Counted from the first letter of the stretch, positions 8,310-17,349 are shown. The stretch: 64,000 nt of DNA from Planctomonas deserti (GCF_003067705.1 NZ_QANL01000001.1:62001-126000); one strand, 5' to 3'. The notes: generated by a model not told the origin, from the letters alone. Program-made: numbers and translations.

Positions 8310-8393
8310 TCAGGCTCTCCTGCGGCGTGTCGCCCGTAGGGCCTGAATTGCGATCATCAGCACCTGCACCACGACCAGCACCAGCACCAGCAC
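8310..8393 (-). other. Candidate 27-residue hydrophobic peptide after the response regulator
   Basis: In frame with and just after the response-regulator stop (8424-8426), the minus strand encodes a run rich in Val and Leu (VLVLVLVVVQVLMIAIQALRATRRR). It ends in basic residues, as a single-span membrane peptide would, and stops at TGA 8310-8312. The nearest start is GTG 8393 with no clear Shine-Dalgarno sequence. The Leu/Val run comes from a GGTGCT hexamer repeat, so it may be chance. Confidence 0.2.
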
Positions 8394-8423
8394 CGGCGCC
8401 AGCAGGATCGGCGGGACCTCGGA

Positions 8424-9080
8424 TCAGCGGTAGCGGTAGCCCATGCCGCGCACGGTCTCGATCCGCTGCGCCCCGAGCTTCCCCCGCAGGTAGCCGACGT
8501 AGACGTCGACGATGTTCGAGCCCGGGTCGAAGTCGTAGCCCCAGACCCGACTCAACAGCTGCTCGCGGCTCAGCACCTGGTCCGGGTGCCGCAGGAACTC
8601 CTCGGCCAGCGCGAACTCCCGCGCGGACAGGTCGACGGGCTCCCCGTCCACGATCGCCCGCCTGGTGCGGAGGTCCAGCTGGACGGCGCCGTTCCCGAGC
8701 ACCGTCGTGGACGGCGCCCTCCCGTCGGCGATCCGCAGGCGCACCCGGGCGAGCAGCTCGTCGAAGCGGAACGGCTTGCTCATGTAGTCGTTCGCCCCGC
8801 CCTCGAGGCTCGCAAGGGTGTCCTCGGCCGAGTCCCGGGCGGTCAGCACGATCACCGGCAGCGTCGATCCGCTCCCGCGCAGCCGGCGCAGCACCTCGTA
8901 CCCGTCGATGTCCGGCAGCCCAATGTCGAGCACGAGCAGGTCGAAGCCACCGCCCGCGGACTCCTCGAGGGCGGCCGCCCCGGTCCCCACGACGTGCGCC
9001 GAGAAGCCGGCCGCCGTGAGTCCCTTCCTCACGAACGAGGAGATCCGGTCCTCGTCCTCCGCGATCAGGATCCTGCTCAC
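8424..9080 (-). CDS. OmpR-family response regulator
   Basis: This is a 218-residue DNA-binding regulator. The receiver domain (1-118) has the acidic pair in AEDED, the phospho-acceptor D52 in LVLDIGLPD, T80 in VLTARD and K102 in MSKPF. The winged-helix output domain (~125-218) ends with RGMGYRYR and contains LSAREFALAEEFLRHPDQVLSR. The gene starts at GTG 9080, whose GTGA overlaps the kinase stop codon, so the pair is translationally coupled. The longer in-frame extension upstream is noncoding in this frame. Confidence 0.95.
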   Translation of the reverse strand: MSRILIAEDEDRISSFVRKGLTAAGFSAHVVGTGAAALEESAGGGFDLLVLDIGLPDIDGYEVLRRLRGSGSTLPVIVLTARDSAEDTLASLEGGANDYMSKPFRFDELLARVRLRIADGRAPSTTVLGNGAVQLDLRTRRAIVDGEPVDLSAREFALAEEFLRHPDQVLSREQLLSRVWGYDFDPGSNIVDVYVGYLRGKLGAQRIETVRGMGYRYR

Positions 9081-10546
9081 GCGTCGGTCCCCTCTCCGGC
9101 CGCGCCGCCGGGCGCCACCTGGCTCTGTCGCCCGGCGGGGCGGAATGGCAGGTCGAGGGTGATGACGGTGCCGTCCCCCGCCGCCGACCGGACGAGGACT
9201 CCGCCGCCGTGAGCGGTCGCGATGGCCTCGACGATCGCCAGGCCGAGTCCCGAGCCCTCGCTCCCCCTGCCCGCGGATCCGCGCCGGAAGCGCTCGAACA
9301 TGTGCTGCCGGGTGTCGTCGCTGATCGGCGCGCCGTCGTTGCGCACCCACAGCCGCAGGCGCTCGCCGCCCGACGGATCGGGCGCCAGCGCGCTGCCGAT
9401 CTCGATGCTTCCGGCGGGTGCCCCGTGCCGGACGGCATTGGACGCGAGCTGGAGCAGGGCCTGGGTGATGCGCTCCGGATCCACCAGCGCCACGACGTTC
9501 GCGGTGCCGCCGGACACCCAGCGGTGGCCGGACAGCGCGGACGCCTTGCGCAGCACGGCAGCCGTGAGCGGCGCGATGTCGGTCGGGCGCGCGTCGAGCC
9601 CGGCGGGGGCGCTCGCCGTGGCGAGCGCCGTGATGTCACGCACCAGCCCGCTCATCCGGTCGAGCTCGTCGATCGCGAGCGCCTTCGTCGACGCGACGTC
9701 GGCGGGGTCCGACTCGTCCATCACCTCGAGATGCCCGCGCACGATCGTGATCGGCGTCTTCAGCTCGTGCCCCACGTCGTCGAGGAGCCGGCGCTGGCTG
9801 CTGAGCGCGCCGTCCAGCCGGTCGAGCATCTCGTTGACCGTGCGGGTCAGGTCGGACACGTCGTCCCGGCCGCGCAGCGGGATGCGCTCACTGACGTCCG
9901 ACGCCGTGATCCTGGCGGCGGCGAGTCGGAGGTCGCGGATGGGTCGCAGCAACCGCCCCGCGACCACCCAGCCGACCCCGCCCAGCACGAGCAGGGCGAC
10001 GGCGGCGACGGCCGCGAAGGTGCGGAACGCGTCCCCGATGGGCCGGAGGCGCGCGTCGAGGTCGTAGGCCGCCACAAAGAGTCCCGTGCGCGCGTCGCCC
10101 TGCACGGAGACGGGGATGGCGATGTAGCGGATGGAGTCGCTCGTGCCCCGGACCGCGACACCGCCCGCCGCCTCGGCCGCCACGCGCGGCGCGAACCCGG
10201 GCAGGGCGTCAAGCGCCAGGTCAGCGTCCTCGGGGGCGAAGGTCGGCTGTCCGTCGATCAGCGCGAGGGTGCCCTGGTCGGCGTCGGGCCGCACCGCCCG
10301 CACGAGGTCCCGCAGGAGGCCGGTCAGGTCGACGGCCGCGCCGTCTGCCGCGACGTCGGCGGCCTCGGCGGCCGTGGCGAGGAGCCGCTCGTCGACCACG
10401 GCGAGCGCCCGCTCCCGCTGCACGAGGGATGCGGTGCCGCCGGCGACGAGCATCCCGAGCGCGGCGACCGTGAGGATCGCGGCGAGGATGCGCACGCGGA
10501 CGGACGGCGAGCGCGGCCGATCCTCCCTCTGGTCGCCCGCGCGCAT
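9077..10546 (-). CDS. Sensor histidine kinase
   Basis: This 489-residue membrane kinase is partnered with the response regulator it overlaps by 4 nt. Two membrane spans (residues ~18-41 and ~177-197) enclose an extracytoplasmic sensor of about 135 residues. A HAMP domain (~195-250), the H-box DDVGHELKTPI with H260, an N-box (LASNAVRHG) and a GSGLGLAIVEAIATAHGG ATP-lid region follow. The sensor domain gives no ligand clue. ATG 10546 was chosen because the basic N-terminus leads directly into the first span. Nearby exported metal-binding-like proteins are plausible targets, but this is inference. Confidence 0.95.
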   Translation of the reverse strand: MRAGDQREDRPRSPSVRVRILAAILTVAALGMLVAGGTASLVQRERALAVVDERLLATAAEAADVAADGAAVDLTGLLRDLVRAVRPDADQGTLALIDGQPTFAPEDADLALDALPGFAPRVAAEAAGGVAVRGTSDSIRYIAIPVSVQGDARTGLFVAAYDLDARLRPIGDAFRTFAAVAAVALLVLGGVGWVVAGRLLRPIRDLRLAAARITASDVSERIPLRGRDDVSDLTRTVNEMLDRLDGALSSQRRLLDDVGHELKTPITIVRGHLEVMDESDPADVASTKALAIDELDRMSGLVRDITALATASAPAGLDARPTDIAPLTAAVLRKASALSGHRWVSGGTANVVALVDPERITQALLQLASNAVRHGAPAGSIEIGSALAPDPSGGERLRLWVRNDGAPISDDTRQHMFERFRRGSAGRGSEGSGLGLAIVEAIATAHGGGVLVRSAAGDGTVITLDLPFRPAGRQSQVAPGGAAGEGTDA

Positions 10547-10671
10547 CTGCCCATTATCGGGTCCCGGTACCCGCTGCCGCCCGCTCCGCGCCGCCCCGCC
10601 CGGTGTCTCCTGTCCCGGTGTCTCCTGCCTGGGCAGGGGGATCCTGCCCGGGCGCGAGGACCCTTCCCGGT

Positions 10672-10741
10672 GTCGCCTGCCCAGGCACGAGGATCCTGCG
10701 CAGCTTGAAGCTGGGCAGGATCCTTCTGCCTGGGCAGGGGC
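10672..10741. repeat. 69-bp palindromic repeat, copy A
   Basis: This copy has the arms CGCCTGCCCAGGCACGAGGA and TCCTTCTGCCTGGGCAGGGG around a CAGCTTGAAGCTGGG centre, in the 286-bp gap downstream of the antiporter. Degenerate partial copies precede it (10601-10660). Confidence 0.85.
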
Positions 10742-10832
10742 GGGAGAGGGGGCCGCGATGCGCCCGGCGGACCGGGCGGGACCGGGCGGATCGGAAGGAC
10801 GGGATCGGACGGACGGACGGACGACACGCGGC

Positions 10833-12128
10833 CTAGACCGGGGTCGCGGCGGCGGCGTCCGTCTCCCCGGTCTGCTGCTTTGCGACCCGCTCCCGCTTGC
10901 GGTCGAGCAGGGTCATGACAGGCGTCGCCGAGATGCCGTGGATGACGATGGACGCCACGACCACCAGCCCGGTGATGCCCCAGATGCGCTCCCCGCCCTC
11001 GAACGCGCCGTTCGCGAGCGCGTAGGCGACGTAGTACAGCGAGCCGATGCCGCGCACCCCGAAGAAGGAGATGACGCCGCGCTCGCGCAGGCCGGTGCGC
11101 CCGAAGGCGAGGCCGATCCAGCCGGCGAGCGGGCGAACGACGAGCAGCACGGCGAGCGCGACGAGCACGTCGGGCAGGGTGAGCTCCGCGAACAGCCCGC
11201 GGGCGACGGCACCGCCGAGCAGGATGAGGATCAGGGCCGTGAGGAGCCGCTCGATCTGCTCGACGAAGCGGTGCAGGATGCGGTGGTAGCCGTGCGACCG
11301 CTCGGACCCCCGGATGGCGACGGCGCAGACGAACACCGCGACGAAGCCGTAACCCTCGATGACCTCCGCGACGCCATACGCGAGGAACGTCGCCGCGAGC
11401 GCGACGAAGCCCTCCGCGTGCTCGGCGAGCCGCAGCCGGTCGGAGGACACCGAGAAGAAGAGCTTGCCGAGCAGCCAGCCCGTGCCGAGTCCCACGGCGC
11501 ACCCGGCCACCAGGCGCCACAGGACGTCGAGGAGCACCCACTCGCCGAGCCAGTCCTGCGGAGCGACGCCCACCGCGCTGATGGCGATGGCGGCGTACAC
11601 GAACGGGAAGGCGAGGGCGTCGTTGAGCCCGGCCTCGGAGGTCAGGGCGAACCGCGCCTCGTCCTCGGGCTCGTCGGGATCCTCCGTCGGCTCGCCGACC
11701 TGCACCTCGGTGGCGAGCACCGGATCAGTGGGGGCCAGCACCGCGCCGAGCAGCAGCGCGCCGGCCACCCCCAGCCCGAGCGCTCCCCAGCCGAGCAGCG
11801 CGACACCGAGGATCGACAGCGGCATCGTGATGGCGAGTAGCCGCCAGGTCGACGCCCAGCTGCGCCGACCGAGCCGCCGGTTGATGGCGAGGCCGGCGCC
11901 CATCAGCGAGATGATCACGCAGATCTCGGTGATGTGCAGGGTCAGCTCGCCATACTCGATCGGGCTCGGCGTCGGCAGGTTGGGGATCAGCGCGAACGCC
12001 AGCACGCCCGCGCCGAGGAAGACCATGGGCATCGACATCGGCACCCTGCCGAGCAGGCGAGGCAGCAGCGCCGCGGCGAGGGTGGCGAGTCCGACGGCGG
12101 CGAACGCGACCCCTGCCCCGTCGATCAT
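10833..12128 (-). CDS. Cation:proton antiporter (CPA1/NhaP-like)
   Basis: This is a 431-residue integral membrane exchanger of Na+ or K+ for protons with roughly 12 predicted spans. The conserved TDP motif (residues 134-136) and the ion-coordinating E165-x3-N169-D170 of the CPA1 family are intact. The C-terminus is a short cytoplasmic tail (LLDRKRERVAKQQTGE) without a TrkA-C domain. The ATG overlaps the M20-hydrolase stop codon by 4 nt, so it is the last gene of a three-gene operon with the hydrolase and the MetE-like gene. Linking amidohydrolysis with ion exchange is unusual and may be only co-transcription. Confidence 0.92.
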   Translation of the reverse strand: MIDGAGVAFAAVGLATLAAALLPRLLGRVPMSMPMVFLGAGVLAFALIPNLPTPSPIEYGELTLHITEICVIISLMGAGLAINRRLGRRSWASTWRLLAITMPLSILGVALLGWGALGLGVAGALLLGAVLAPTDPVLATEVQVGEPTEDPDEPEDEARFALTSEAGLNDALAFPFVYAAIAISAVGVAPQDWLGEWVLLDVLWRLVAGCAVGLGTGWLLGKLFFSVSSDRLRLAEHAEGFVALAATFLAYGVAEVIEGYGFVAVFVCAVAIRGSERSHGYHRILHRFVEQIERLLTALILILLGGAVARGLFAELTLPDVLVALAVLLVVRPLAGWIGLAFGRTGLRERGVISFFGVRGIGSLYYVAYALANGAFEGGERIWGITGLVVVASIVIHGISATPVMTLLDRKRERVAKQQTGETDAAAATPV

Positions 12129-13330
12129 GACCCGCTCCCGGGCGTCGCGTCGGCCGCGAGCGCGCGGATCGCGAGGTGCGCGAGCGCCGCCGCCTGGTCC
12201 GCGAGCAGACCGTCGTCGAACACGACGCGGGGCGAGTGGTTGGCGGCCGCCGTCGCGTGGTCCACGCCCTCCGGGCTCGCCGAGAGGAACACGAAGGTCC
12301 CGGGCACGCGCTCGAGCACGAACGAGAAGTCCTCGGAGCCCATCAGCGGGTCCGGTAGCTGCGCGACCCGATGCGGGCCGAACAGCTCGCCGAGCCGCTC
12401 GACGGTCTCGGCAGTGCGAGCCCCGTCGTTCACCGTGACCGGGTAGACGACCTCGAAGTCCACCTCCGCACGGCAGCCGTGAGCCTCGGCGATCGACGAC
12501 GCGAGCCGCGGGATCTCCGTCTGCAGCACCGCGAGGGACTCGCGGGAGAGGGTGCGCACCGTCGCCCCGAGGGATGCCGTGTCCGGGATGATGTTGAACG
12601 CCGTGCCCGCGGAGAGCTTCGTCACGCTCACCACCACGGGGTCGAACACGCTGAACCGCCGGGTCACCATGACGTTCAGCGCCGTGACGATCTCCGCGAC
12701 CGCCGGCACCGGGTCGTGGGCGCGCTCCGGCTCCGACCCGTGCCCGCCCTCGCCGTGCACCTGGATGGTGATGTGGTTCGCGCCCGCCATGAGGGTGCCC
12801 GGCCGGGTCGCGAAGACGCCGCGGGGGCCCGGGACCACGTGGATGCCGTAGGCGGCGATCGGCAGGGTGCCCGACGCGTCGAGCAGGCCCTCCTCGATCA
12901 TCACGCGGGCGCCGGCCTGGCCCTCCTCGCCGGGCTGGAACATGAAGAGCACGTCCCCGACCAGCTCGTTCCTGCGGGCGTGTAGCAGGCGGGCGGCGCC
13001 GACGAGCCCGGCGACGTGCAGGTCGTGCCCGCAGGCGTGCATGTTGCCGTTGGCCGAGGCGAACGGCAGGCCGGTCTTCTCCTCAATCGGCAGCGCGTCC
13101 ATGTCGCCACGCAGCAGCACGGTCGGTCCCGGCCGGCCACCGCGCAGCACCGCGACGACGGACGTCGTCGCGGTGCCGAGCGTGATCTCCAGGTCGAGGC
13201 CGTCGAGCGCCTCGAGCACGAGGGCCTGCGTGCGGGGCAGGTCGAGGCCGAGCTCCGGCTCTGCGTGCAGCCTGCGGCGCAGCGCCACGAGATCGGGCAG
13301 GATCGCGGCACCGTCGCTGAGTAGGGTCAT
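12125..13330 (-). CDS. M20-family amidohydrolase (IAA-amino acid hydrolase/carboxypeptidase type)
   Basis: This 401-residue metallohydrolase is of the peptidase M20D class. It cleaves N-acyl amino acids or similar amides; the exact substrate is unknown. Metal and catalytic residues are visible in RGDMDALP, in MHACGHDLHV (C100, H102, D103) and in FQPGEEGQAG (E135, E136). The late HSPRVVFDD completes the site. A dimerisation lid domain occupies about 185-300. The start at ATG 13330 lies 9 nt beyond the MetE-like stop without its own Shine-Dalgarno sequence, which suggests translational reinitiation. Confidence 0.93.
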   Translation of the reverse strand: MTLLSDGAAILPDLVALRRRLHAEPELGLDLPRTQALVLEALDGLDLEITLGTATTSVVAVLRGGRPGPTVLLRGDMDALPIEEKTGLPFASANGNMHACGHDLHVAGLVGAARLLHARRNELVGDVLFMFQPGEEGQAGARVMIEEGLLDASGTLPIAAYGIHVVPGPRGVFATRPGTLMAGANHITIQVHGEGGHGSEPERAHDPVPAVAEIVTALNVMVTRRFSVFDPVVVSVTKLSAGTAFNIIPDTASLGATVRTLSRESLAVLQTEIPRLASSIAEAHGCRAEVDFEVVYPVTVNDGARTAETVERLGELFGPHRVAQLPDPLMGSEDFSFVLERVPGTFVFLSASPEGVDHATAAANHSPRVVFDDGLLADQAAALAHLAIRALAADATPGSGS

Positions 13331-13339
13331 GCGGTCAAG

Positions 13340-14563
13340 TCAAGCAGGGCCGAAGAACCTCCCGCTCGCGATCCGGGCGCCCTCACCGAGAGCGGCCAGC
13401 TTCGCGACGGCGATCTGCGGGTGGATGCGGCCGCCGAGACCGCAGTCCGTCGACGCGATGACGTTCTCGGGACCGACGACGGAGGCGAAGGCCTCGATGC
13501 GGTCGGCGACGAGCTCGGGATGCTCCACGACGTTCGTCGCGTGGCTCACGACGCCGGGCACGATCTTTTTCCCCGCGGGCAGCTCGAGGTCGCGCCAGAT
13601 CTTCCACTCGTGCTCGTGGCGCACGTTGGCCGCCTCGAAGGAGTACGACCCCGCGTTGATCTCGAGCATGAGGTCGGCGATGTGGCTGAACTCGATGTCG
13701 GTGGTGTGCGGCCCATGCCAGCTGCCCCAACAGAGGTGGAAGCGCACCTGATCCTCCGGCAGGCCCCTCAGCGCGTGGTTCAGCGCCTCGACCCGGATGC
13801 GGGTGAACGCCCGGTAGTCCTCGACGCTCGGCTCCGGGTTGATCTGGTCCCAGTTCTCCGCGATGGAGGGGTCGTCGATCTGCACCGTGAGTCCCGCCTC
13901 GACGATGGCCGTGTACTCCTCGCGCAGCACCTCCGCCCAGGCCCAGATGTGCTCCTCCTCCGTCGCGTAGTAATCGTTCGCGATCCGCGCGCCGCTGCCG
14001 GGCGAGAGCGCCGTGAGGAACCCCCGCGACGTGTCGTCACCGAGGCCCGCCTTGAGGTTGGCGATGTCGTTGGCGATGGCCTCCTGGCCCACGTACTCGA
14101 GCGGCCCCGTCGTCGAGGGGAAGGCCGTCGCGGTCTTGCCGGTCGAGATGCCCGAGGTCGGGTCGCTGTACGCGTCGCGGAAGATGGTCCAGTCGCGACG
14201 GTCGGGGAACGAGGTGAGGCGCACGTTCCCCGGCTCGGAGCGCACGGGCTGCTGGCTGAAGATGTCCGAGCCCGTGAGCGAGAGCCCGCTCACGCGCTGG
14301 AAGGAGTACGACCACCAGGCGCCGTAGTCGACGGCGCTCGTCATGGCCTTGCCGTACTCGCCGTCGTTCACGATCGTGATGCCGAGCGCGCGCTGGCGCT
14401 CGACCAGGTCAACGACGGCGGCGGTGAGGAGTTCGTCGAACTCGTGGGTCCGCTCCAGGGTGAACCCGTCGTCCGCCAGGCGGCGGGCGTCGTTCGCCGC
14501 GATGAGTTCGGGGGTGCGGGGCAGGCTGCCCGCGTGACTCGTGTCGATGCTGTTTCCGGTCAT
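13340..14563 (-). CDS. MetE C-terminal-like (cobalamin-independent methionine synthase family) protein
   Basis: This 407-residue protein has the TIM-barrel fold of the MetE catalytic domain but lacks the N-terminal MetE half. It is therefore a stand-alone methyl- or alkyl-transfer family member rather than classical MetE. The metal-ligand pattern is present: HLCWGSWHG with His and Cys, and STDCGLGGRIHP with the distal Cys. DTSHAGSLPRTPEL opens the barrel. Homologues act on homocysteine, betaine-like or epoxyalkane thiol adducts; the substrate cannot be chosen here. ATG 14563 has GGAG 5 nt upstream. It heads the three-gene operon and lies next to the organosulfur-like cluster. Confidence 0.88.
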   Translation of the reverse strand: MTGNSIDTSHAGSLPRTPELIAANDARRLADDGFTLERTHEFDELLTAAVVDLVERQRALGITIVNDGEYGKAMTSAVDYGAWWSYSFQRVSGLSLTGSDIFSQQPVRSEPGNVRLTSFPDRRDWTIFRDAYSDPTSGISTGKTATAFPSTTGPLEYVGQEAIANDIANLKAGLGDDTSRGFLTALSPGSGARIANDYYATEEEHIWAWAEVLREEYTAIVEAGLTVQIDDPSIAENWDQINPEPSVEDYRAFTRIRVEALNHALRGLPEDQVRFHLCWGSWHGPHTTDIEFSHIADLMLEINAGSYSFEAANVRHEHEWKIWRDLELPAGKKIVPGVVSHATNVVEHPELVADRIEAFASVVGPENVIASTDCGLGGRIHPQIAVAKLAALGEGARIASGRFFGPA

Positions 14564-14801
14564 GGCGACTCCGTCCTGTCGGCCGCGCGAGGCGGCGCTG
14601 GGGGAAGGGGCCGATGGCCGGCCCGATCCATGGGGTCGCAGGCGGTGCCCGATCGGGCTGGCGAGGCTTCGCGTGAGATGCGCTGCGATGGTTGCCATAG
14701 TGGACCGGGCCCGGGTCGGCCCGCAGCGAGCGCGTAAGACAACGACACGAAAGCCACGCGCGGGCGGCGGGACGGGCGAGGACCGCCGCGACGTCAGCGG
14801 G

Positions 14802-16109
14802 TCAGAGCCCGGCGAGTGCCTGGTCGAGGTCGGCGACGATGTCCCGGACGCTCTCCAGCCCCACCGAGAGCCGGATCAGGCCGGGGGTGACGCCGATGTC
14901 CCGCCGCTCCCGCTCGGTGAGCCTGCCATGCAGCGTGCTGCCGCTGTGGATCGCGAGGGTGCGCACGTCGCCGATGTGGGTCATCGTGCTCACGAGCCGC
15001 AGCGCGTCGAGCACGGTTCGCGCCGCCTCCCGCCCGCCACGGAGGTCGAAGGCGAGCACCGACCCGGCGCCCCGCGGGAAGAGGGCCTTCGCCCGCTCGT
15101 GGAACGGGCTGGAGGGCAGGTCGGGGTGGTCGACGGAGGCGACGGCCGGATGCGCCTCCAGCCACGCGGCGACCTCACGGGCGTTCGCGACGTGCCGGTC
15201 CATCCGCAGGGAGAGGGTCTCGATGCCCTGGAGGAGCGCGAAGGCGCTCTGCGGCGGCAGCGTAGGTCCGTACTCGTTCACGACGTCGCGCCGCAGGTAG
15301 CGAAGGAAAGCCTGCTCGCCGTGGCGCTCCAGGTAGGAGGCGGACCCGTCCGGCCCCCGCTCGGAGAGCACGGGGAAACGGTCGCGGTTCGCCCCCCAGT
15401 CGAAGTGCCCGCCGTCCACGATGGCGCCGCCGAGCACGCTGCCGTGCCCGGAGAGCCACTTGGAGGTGGAGTGGATCACGATGTCCGCGCCGTGCTCGAT
15501 GGGCCGGAGGAGGTACGGCGTCGCGACGGTGTTGTCGACGACGAGCGGCACGCCGATGCGGTGCGCGATCCGGGCGAGCTTGGCCAGGTCGACGATGTCG
15601 TTCTTCGGGTTCGGGATCGACTCCGTGTACAGCGCACGGGTGTCCGGCGTCGCCCGCGCGAGCCACTCCTCCTCGGGCGCCTCGGCGTCGAGGAAGTCGA
15701 AGGAGACGCCCTGACGGCGCAGGCTGCCGCGGAACATCTGCTTCGTGCCCTCGTAGAGGCTGCGGGTGGCCAGCACGGACCGGCCCGCGGGCGCGAGGGC
15801 GAAGATCGTCGAGGCGATCGCGGCCTGACCGCTGGCGACGAGGAGGGCGCCGACGCCGCCCTCCAGGTCCGCGAGCCGCCGCTGCACCACGGCGTTTGTC
15901 GGGTTCTCGCTGCGGGAGTAGATGTCGCCGGCGCTCGTGCCCGCGAAGCGCCCCTCCGCGTCGTCGAAGGATCCGAACAGGTAGCCCGCGGTCTGGTAGA
16001 TCGGCGTGATGCGGGCACCGAACGTCGCCTCCGGCAGCACCCCGGCGTGGATCTGGCGGGTCTCGAAGTCGTAGCGGCCGTGACCCGCGTGGGGAGCCGG
16101 GTCCGTCAC
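14802..16109 (-). CDS. O-acetylhomoserine/Cys-Met metabolism PLP enzyme
   Basis: This 435-residue fold-type I PLP enzyme is of the cystathionine gamma-synthase family, close to O-acetylhomoserine thiol-lyase. The PLP lysine is in STSKWLSGHGS. ETRQIHAGVLP at the start, YSRSENPTNAVVQRRLADLEGG and VVDNTVATPYLLRPIEHGADI are family hallmarks. A second paralogue lies at 55346-56638. GTG 16109 overlaps the preceding stop codon (GTGA), making it the last member of the run of overlapping genes 22016-14802. In this setting it could resulfurylate or cleave a sulfur amino acid released by the cluster. Confidence 0.92.
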   Translation of the reverse strand: MTDPAPHAGHGRYDFETRQIHAGVLPEATFGARITPIYQTAGYLFGSFDDAEGRFAGTSAGDIYSRSENPTNAVVQRRLADLEGGVGALLVASGQAAIASTIFALAPAGRSVLATRSLYEGTKQMFRGSLRRQGVSFDFLDAEAPEEEWLARATPDTRALYTESIPNPKNDIVDLAKLARIAHRIGVPLVVDNTVATPYLLRPIEHGADIVIHSTSKWLSGHGSVLGGAIVDGGHFDWGANRDRFPVLSERGPDGSASYLERHGEQAFLRYLRRDVVNEYGPTLPPQSAFALLQGIETLSLRMDRHVANAREVAAWLEAHPAVASVDHPDLPSSPFHERAKALFPRGAGSVLAFDLRGGREAARTVLDALRLVSTMTHIGDVRTLAIHSGSTLHGRLTERERRDIGVTPGLIRLSVGLESVRDIVADLDQALAGL

Positions 16110-16729
16110 CGCTCGTGCTCGTGCACGGGCTCGCCGAGGCTCAGCATGAGGCGGTTCGCCCAGTTGAAGAAGGCGGCGCCGTTGACGACGTCGACGATCT
16201 CGAGGTCGTCCAGGCCCGCCGCGCGGAGCCGGTGCACGTGCTCCTCGCCGAAGGCGATCGGGGTCGCCGTCAGCGCGACGGCCGCGGCGACGATGGCGTT
16301 CCACCGCTCCCCCAGATCGGCGCCGACGCCCTCGTCGAGCAGTCGCTGCACGTCGTCCTGGCGCTTCGAGAAGTGCGAGGCGAAGCGGGAGTGCACGGAT
16401 GCGCAGAAGATGCACCCGTTGAACCGGCTCGCGGCCGTGGCGGCCAGCTCGCGCTCGGCACGCGGGAGACCGGTCCTCGTGTTGTAGAAGATGTCCTTGT
16501 CCGTGCGGGTGCGGGCTCCCAGGATGTCGGGATCGCGGGCCAGCAGCATGAAGTACTCGCTCTTCGCGCGGGACCTGTCCACGAGCCCCGACCAGTGCCG
16601 CTCGGTCAGCTCGTCCTCGGTGAGCGGGGGGAGCCAGGGCTCCCAGCCGAGCGCGTCCTGGGTGAAGGCCACGGGCCGGTCCTGGTCGGGCCGGACGTCC
16701 GGCGCCGGCGTGGTGCTGAGGTCGGTCAT
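16106..16729 (-). CDS. Alkylhydroperoxidase-domain protein (Avi_7169-like)
   Basis: This 207-residue CMD/AhpD-fold protein retains the redox motif FNGCIFCASVHSRF (C-x2-C-x3-H), so it could reduce a peroxide or disulfide. From memory, the arrangement matches the TIGRFAM family described as 'alkylhydroperoxidase domain protein, Avi_7169 family', found beside the next two gene types. ATG 16729 carries GAGGAG about 8 nt upstream. It overlaps both neighbours by 4 nt. Confidence 0.87.
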   Translation of the reverse strand: MTDLSTTPAPDVRPDQDRPVAFTQDALGWEPWLPPLTEDELTERHWSGLVDRSRAKSEYFMLLARDPDILGARTRTDKDIFYNTRTGLPRAERELAATAASRFNGCIFCASVHSRFASHFSKRQDDVQRLLDEGVGADLGERWNAIVAAAVALTATPIAFGEEHVHRLRAAGLDDLEIVDVVNGAAFFNWANRLMLSLGEPVHEHER

Positions 16730-17349
16730 GAGGAGCTCCTCGTGGTGTCGGCGGGAAGGGCGGCGAGCGTGGCCAGTCCGGACACGACCCGCAGCTGGAA
16801 CGAGAGGAAGGCGACCTCCTGGGACAGGGTGACGATGTCGTCCACGGACCAGCCCGCGTCGGTCAGGGCGGCGAGCGCGGCCGGGCTCGCGTCCCGAGGC
16901 CGGAACACGAGGAGGTGGGCGTGCGCGAACGCGGCGGCGAGGCGCTCGCCGAGCGCGGCGGCCGTCACGGCGGGCACGGCGTACTCCGGTCCGGCGGCGT
17001 CCTCCGCGGACAGCGGGCCGGGGGGATACGCGCCGTACGGACCGGAGGCGGCGCCCGCCGCGGCCGCCGCGAGCACGGCCGCGACGAGCCCGTCGGAGGC
17101 GCCGGCGGCGGTCAGCTCGGACACGTAGTGGTCCGCGACGCCGGACGACCCGGCGCCGTGCAGCGTGGTGACGAAGACGGCGACGGCGTGCCGCTCCAGC
17201 AGGCTCACCCCGCGAGGGTCGGCGGGGGCGAACAGGGCGAGGTGACTCTCCTGCGCGTTGTCCCTGGCGGCCGGGCGCTCCGCGCGCACGAGGTCCAGCG
17301 AGGAGCCGGGCTCGATCCCGGCCAGCCTGTCGATGATGTCGAGTGTCAT
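16726..17349 (-). CDS. CMD-domain protein (Avi_7170-like)
   Basis: This 207-residue protein is related to the carboxymuconolactone decarboxylase fold but lacks the C-x2-C pair of its neighbour, so it is probably non-redox or a structural partner. DIVTLSQEVAFLSFQLRVVSGL near the C-terminus is the conserved helix. An Ala-rich middle (AAVLAAAAAGAASG) is helical. It matches, by recall, the 'CMD domain protein, Avi_7170 family' that always co-occurs with Avi_7169-type proteins. Four-nt overlaps on both sides point to obligatory co-expression. Confidence 0.8.
   Translation of the reverse strand: MTLDIIDRLAGIEPGSSLDLVRAERPAARDNAQESHLALFAPADPRGVSLLERHAVAVFVTTLHGAGSSGVADHYVSELTAAGASDGLVAAVLAAAAAGAASGPYGAYPPGPLSAEDAAGPEYAVPAVTAAALGERLAAAFAHAHLLVFRPRDASPAALAALTDAGWSVDDIVTLSQEVAFLSFQLRVVSGLATLAALPADTTRSSS

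Noticed and set aside
14564-14801. SAM or cobalamin riboswitch between the MetE-like and thiol-lyase genes
   Set aside because: No conserved core of a SAM-I, SAM-II/IV or B12 riboswitch could be traced. The thiol-lyase gene ends here rather than starts, so only the MetE-like leader could carry one.
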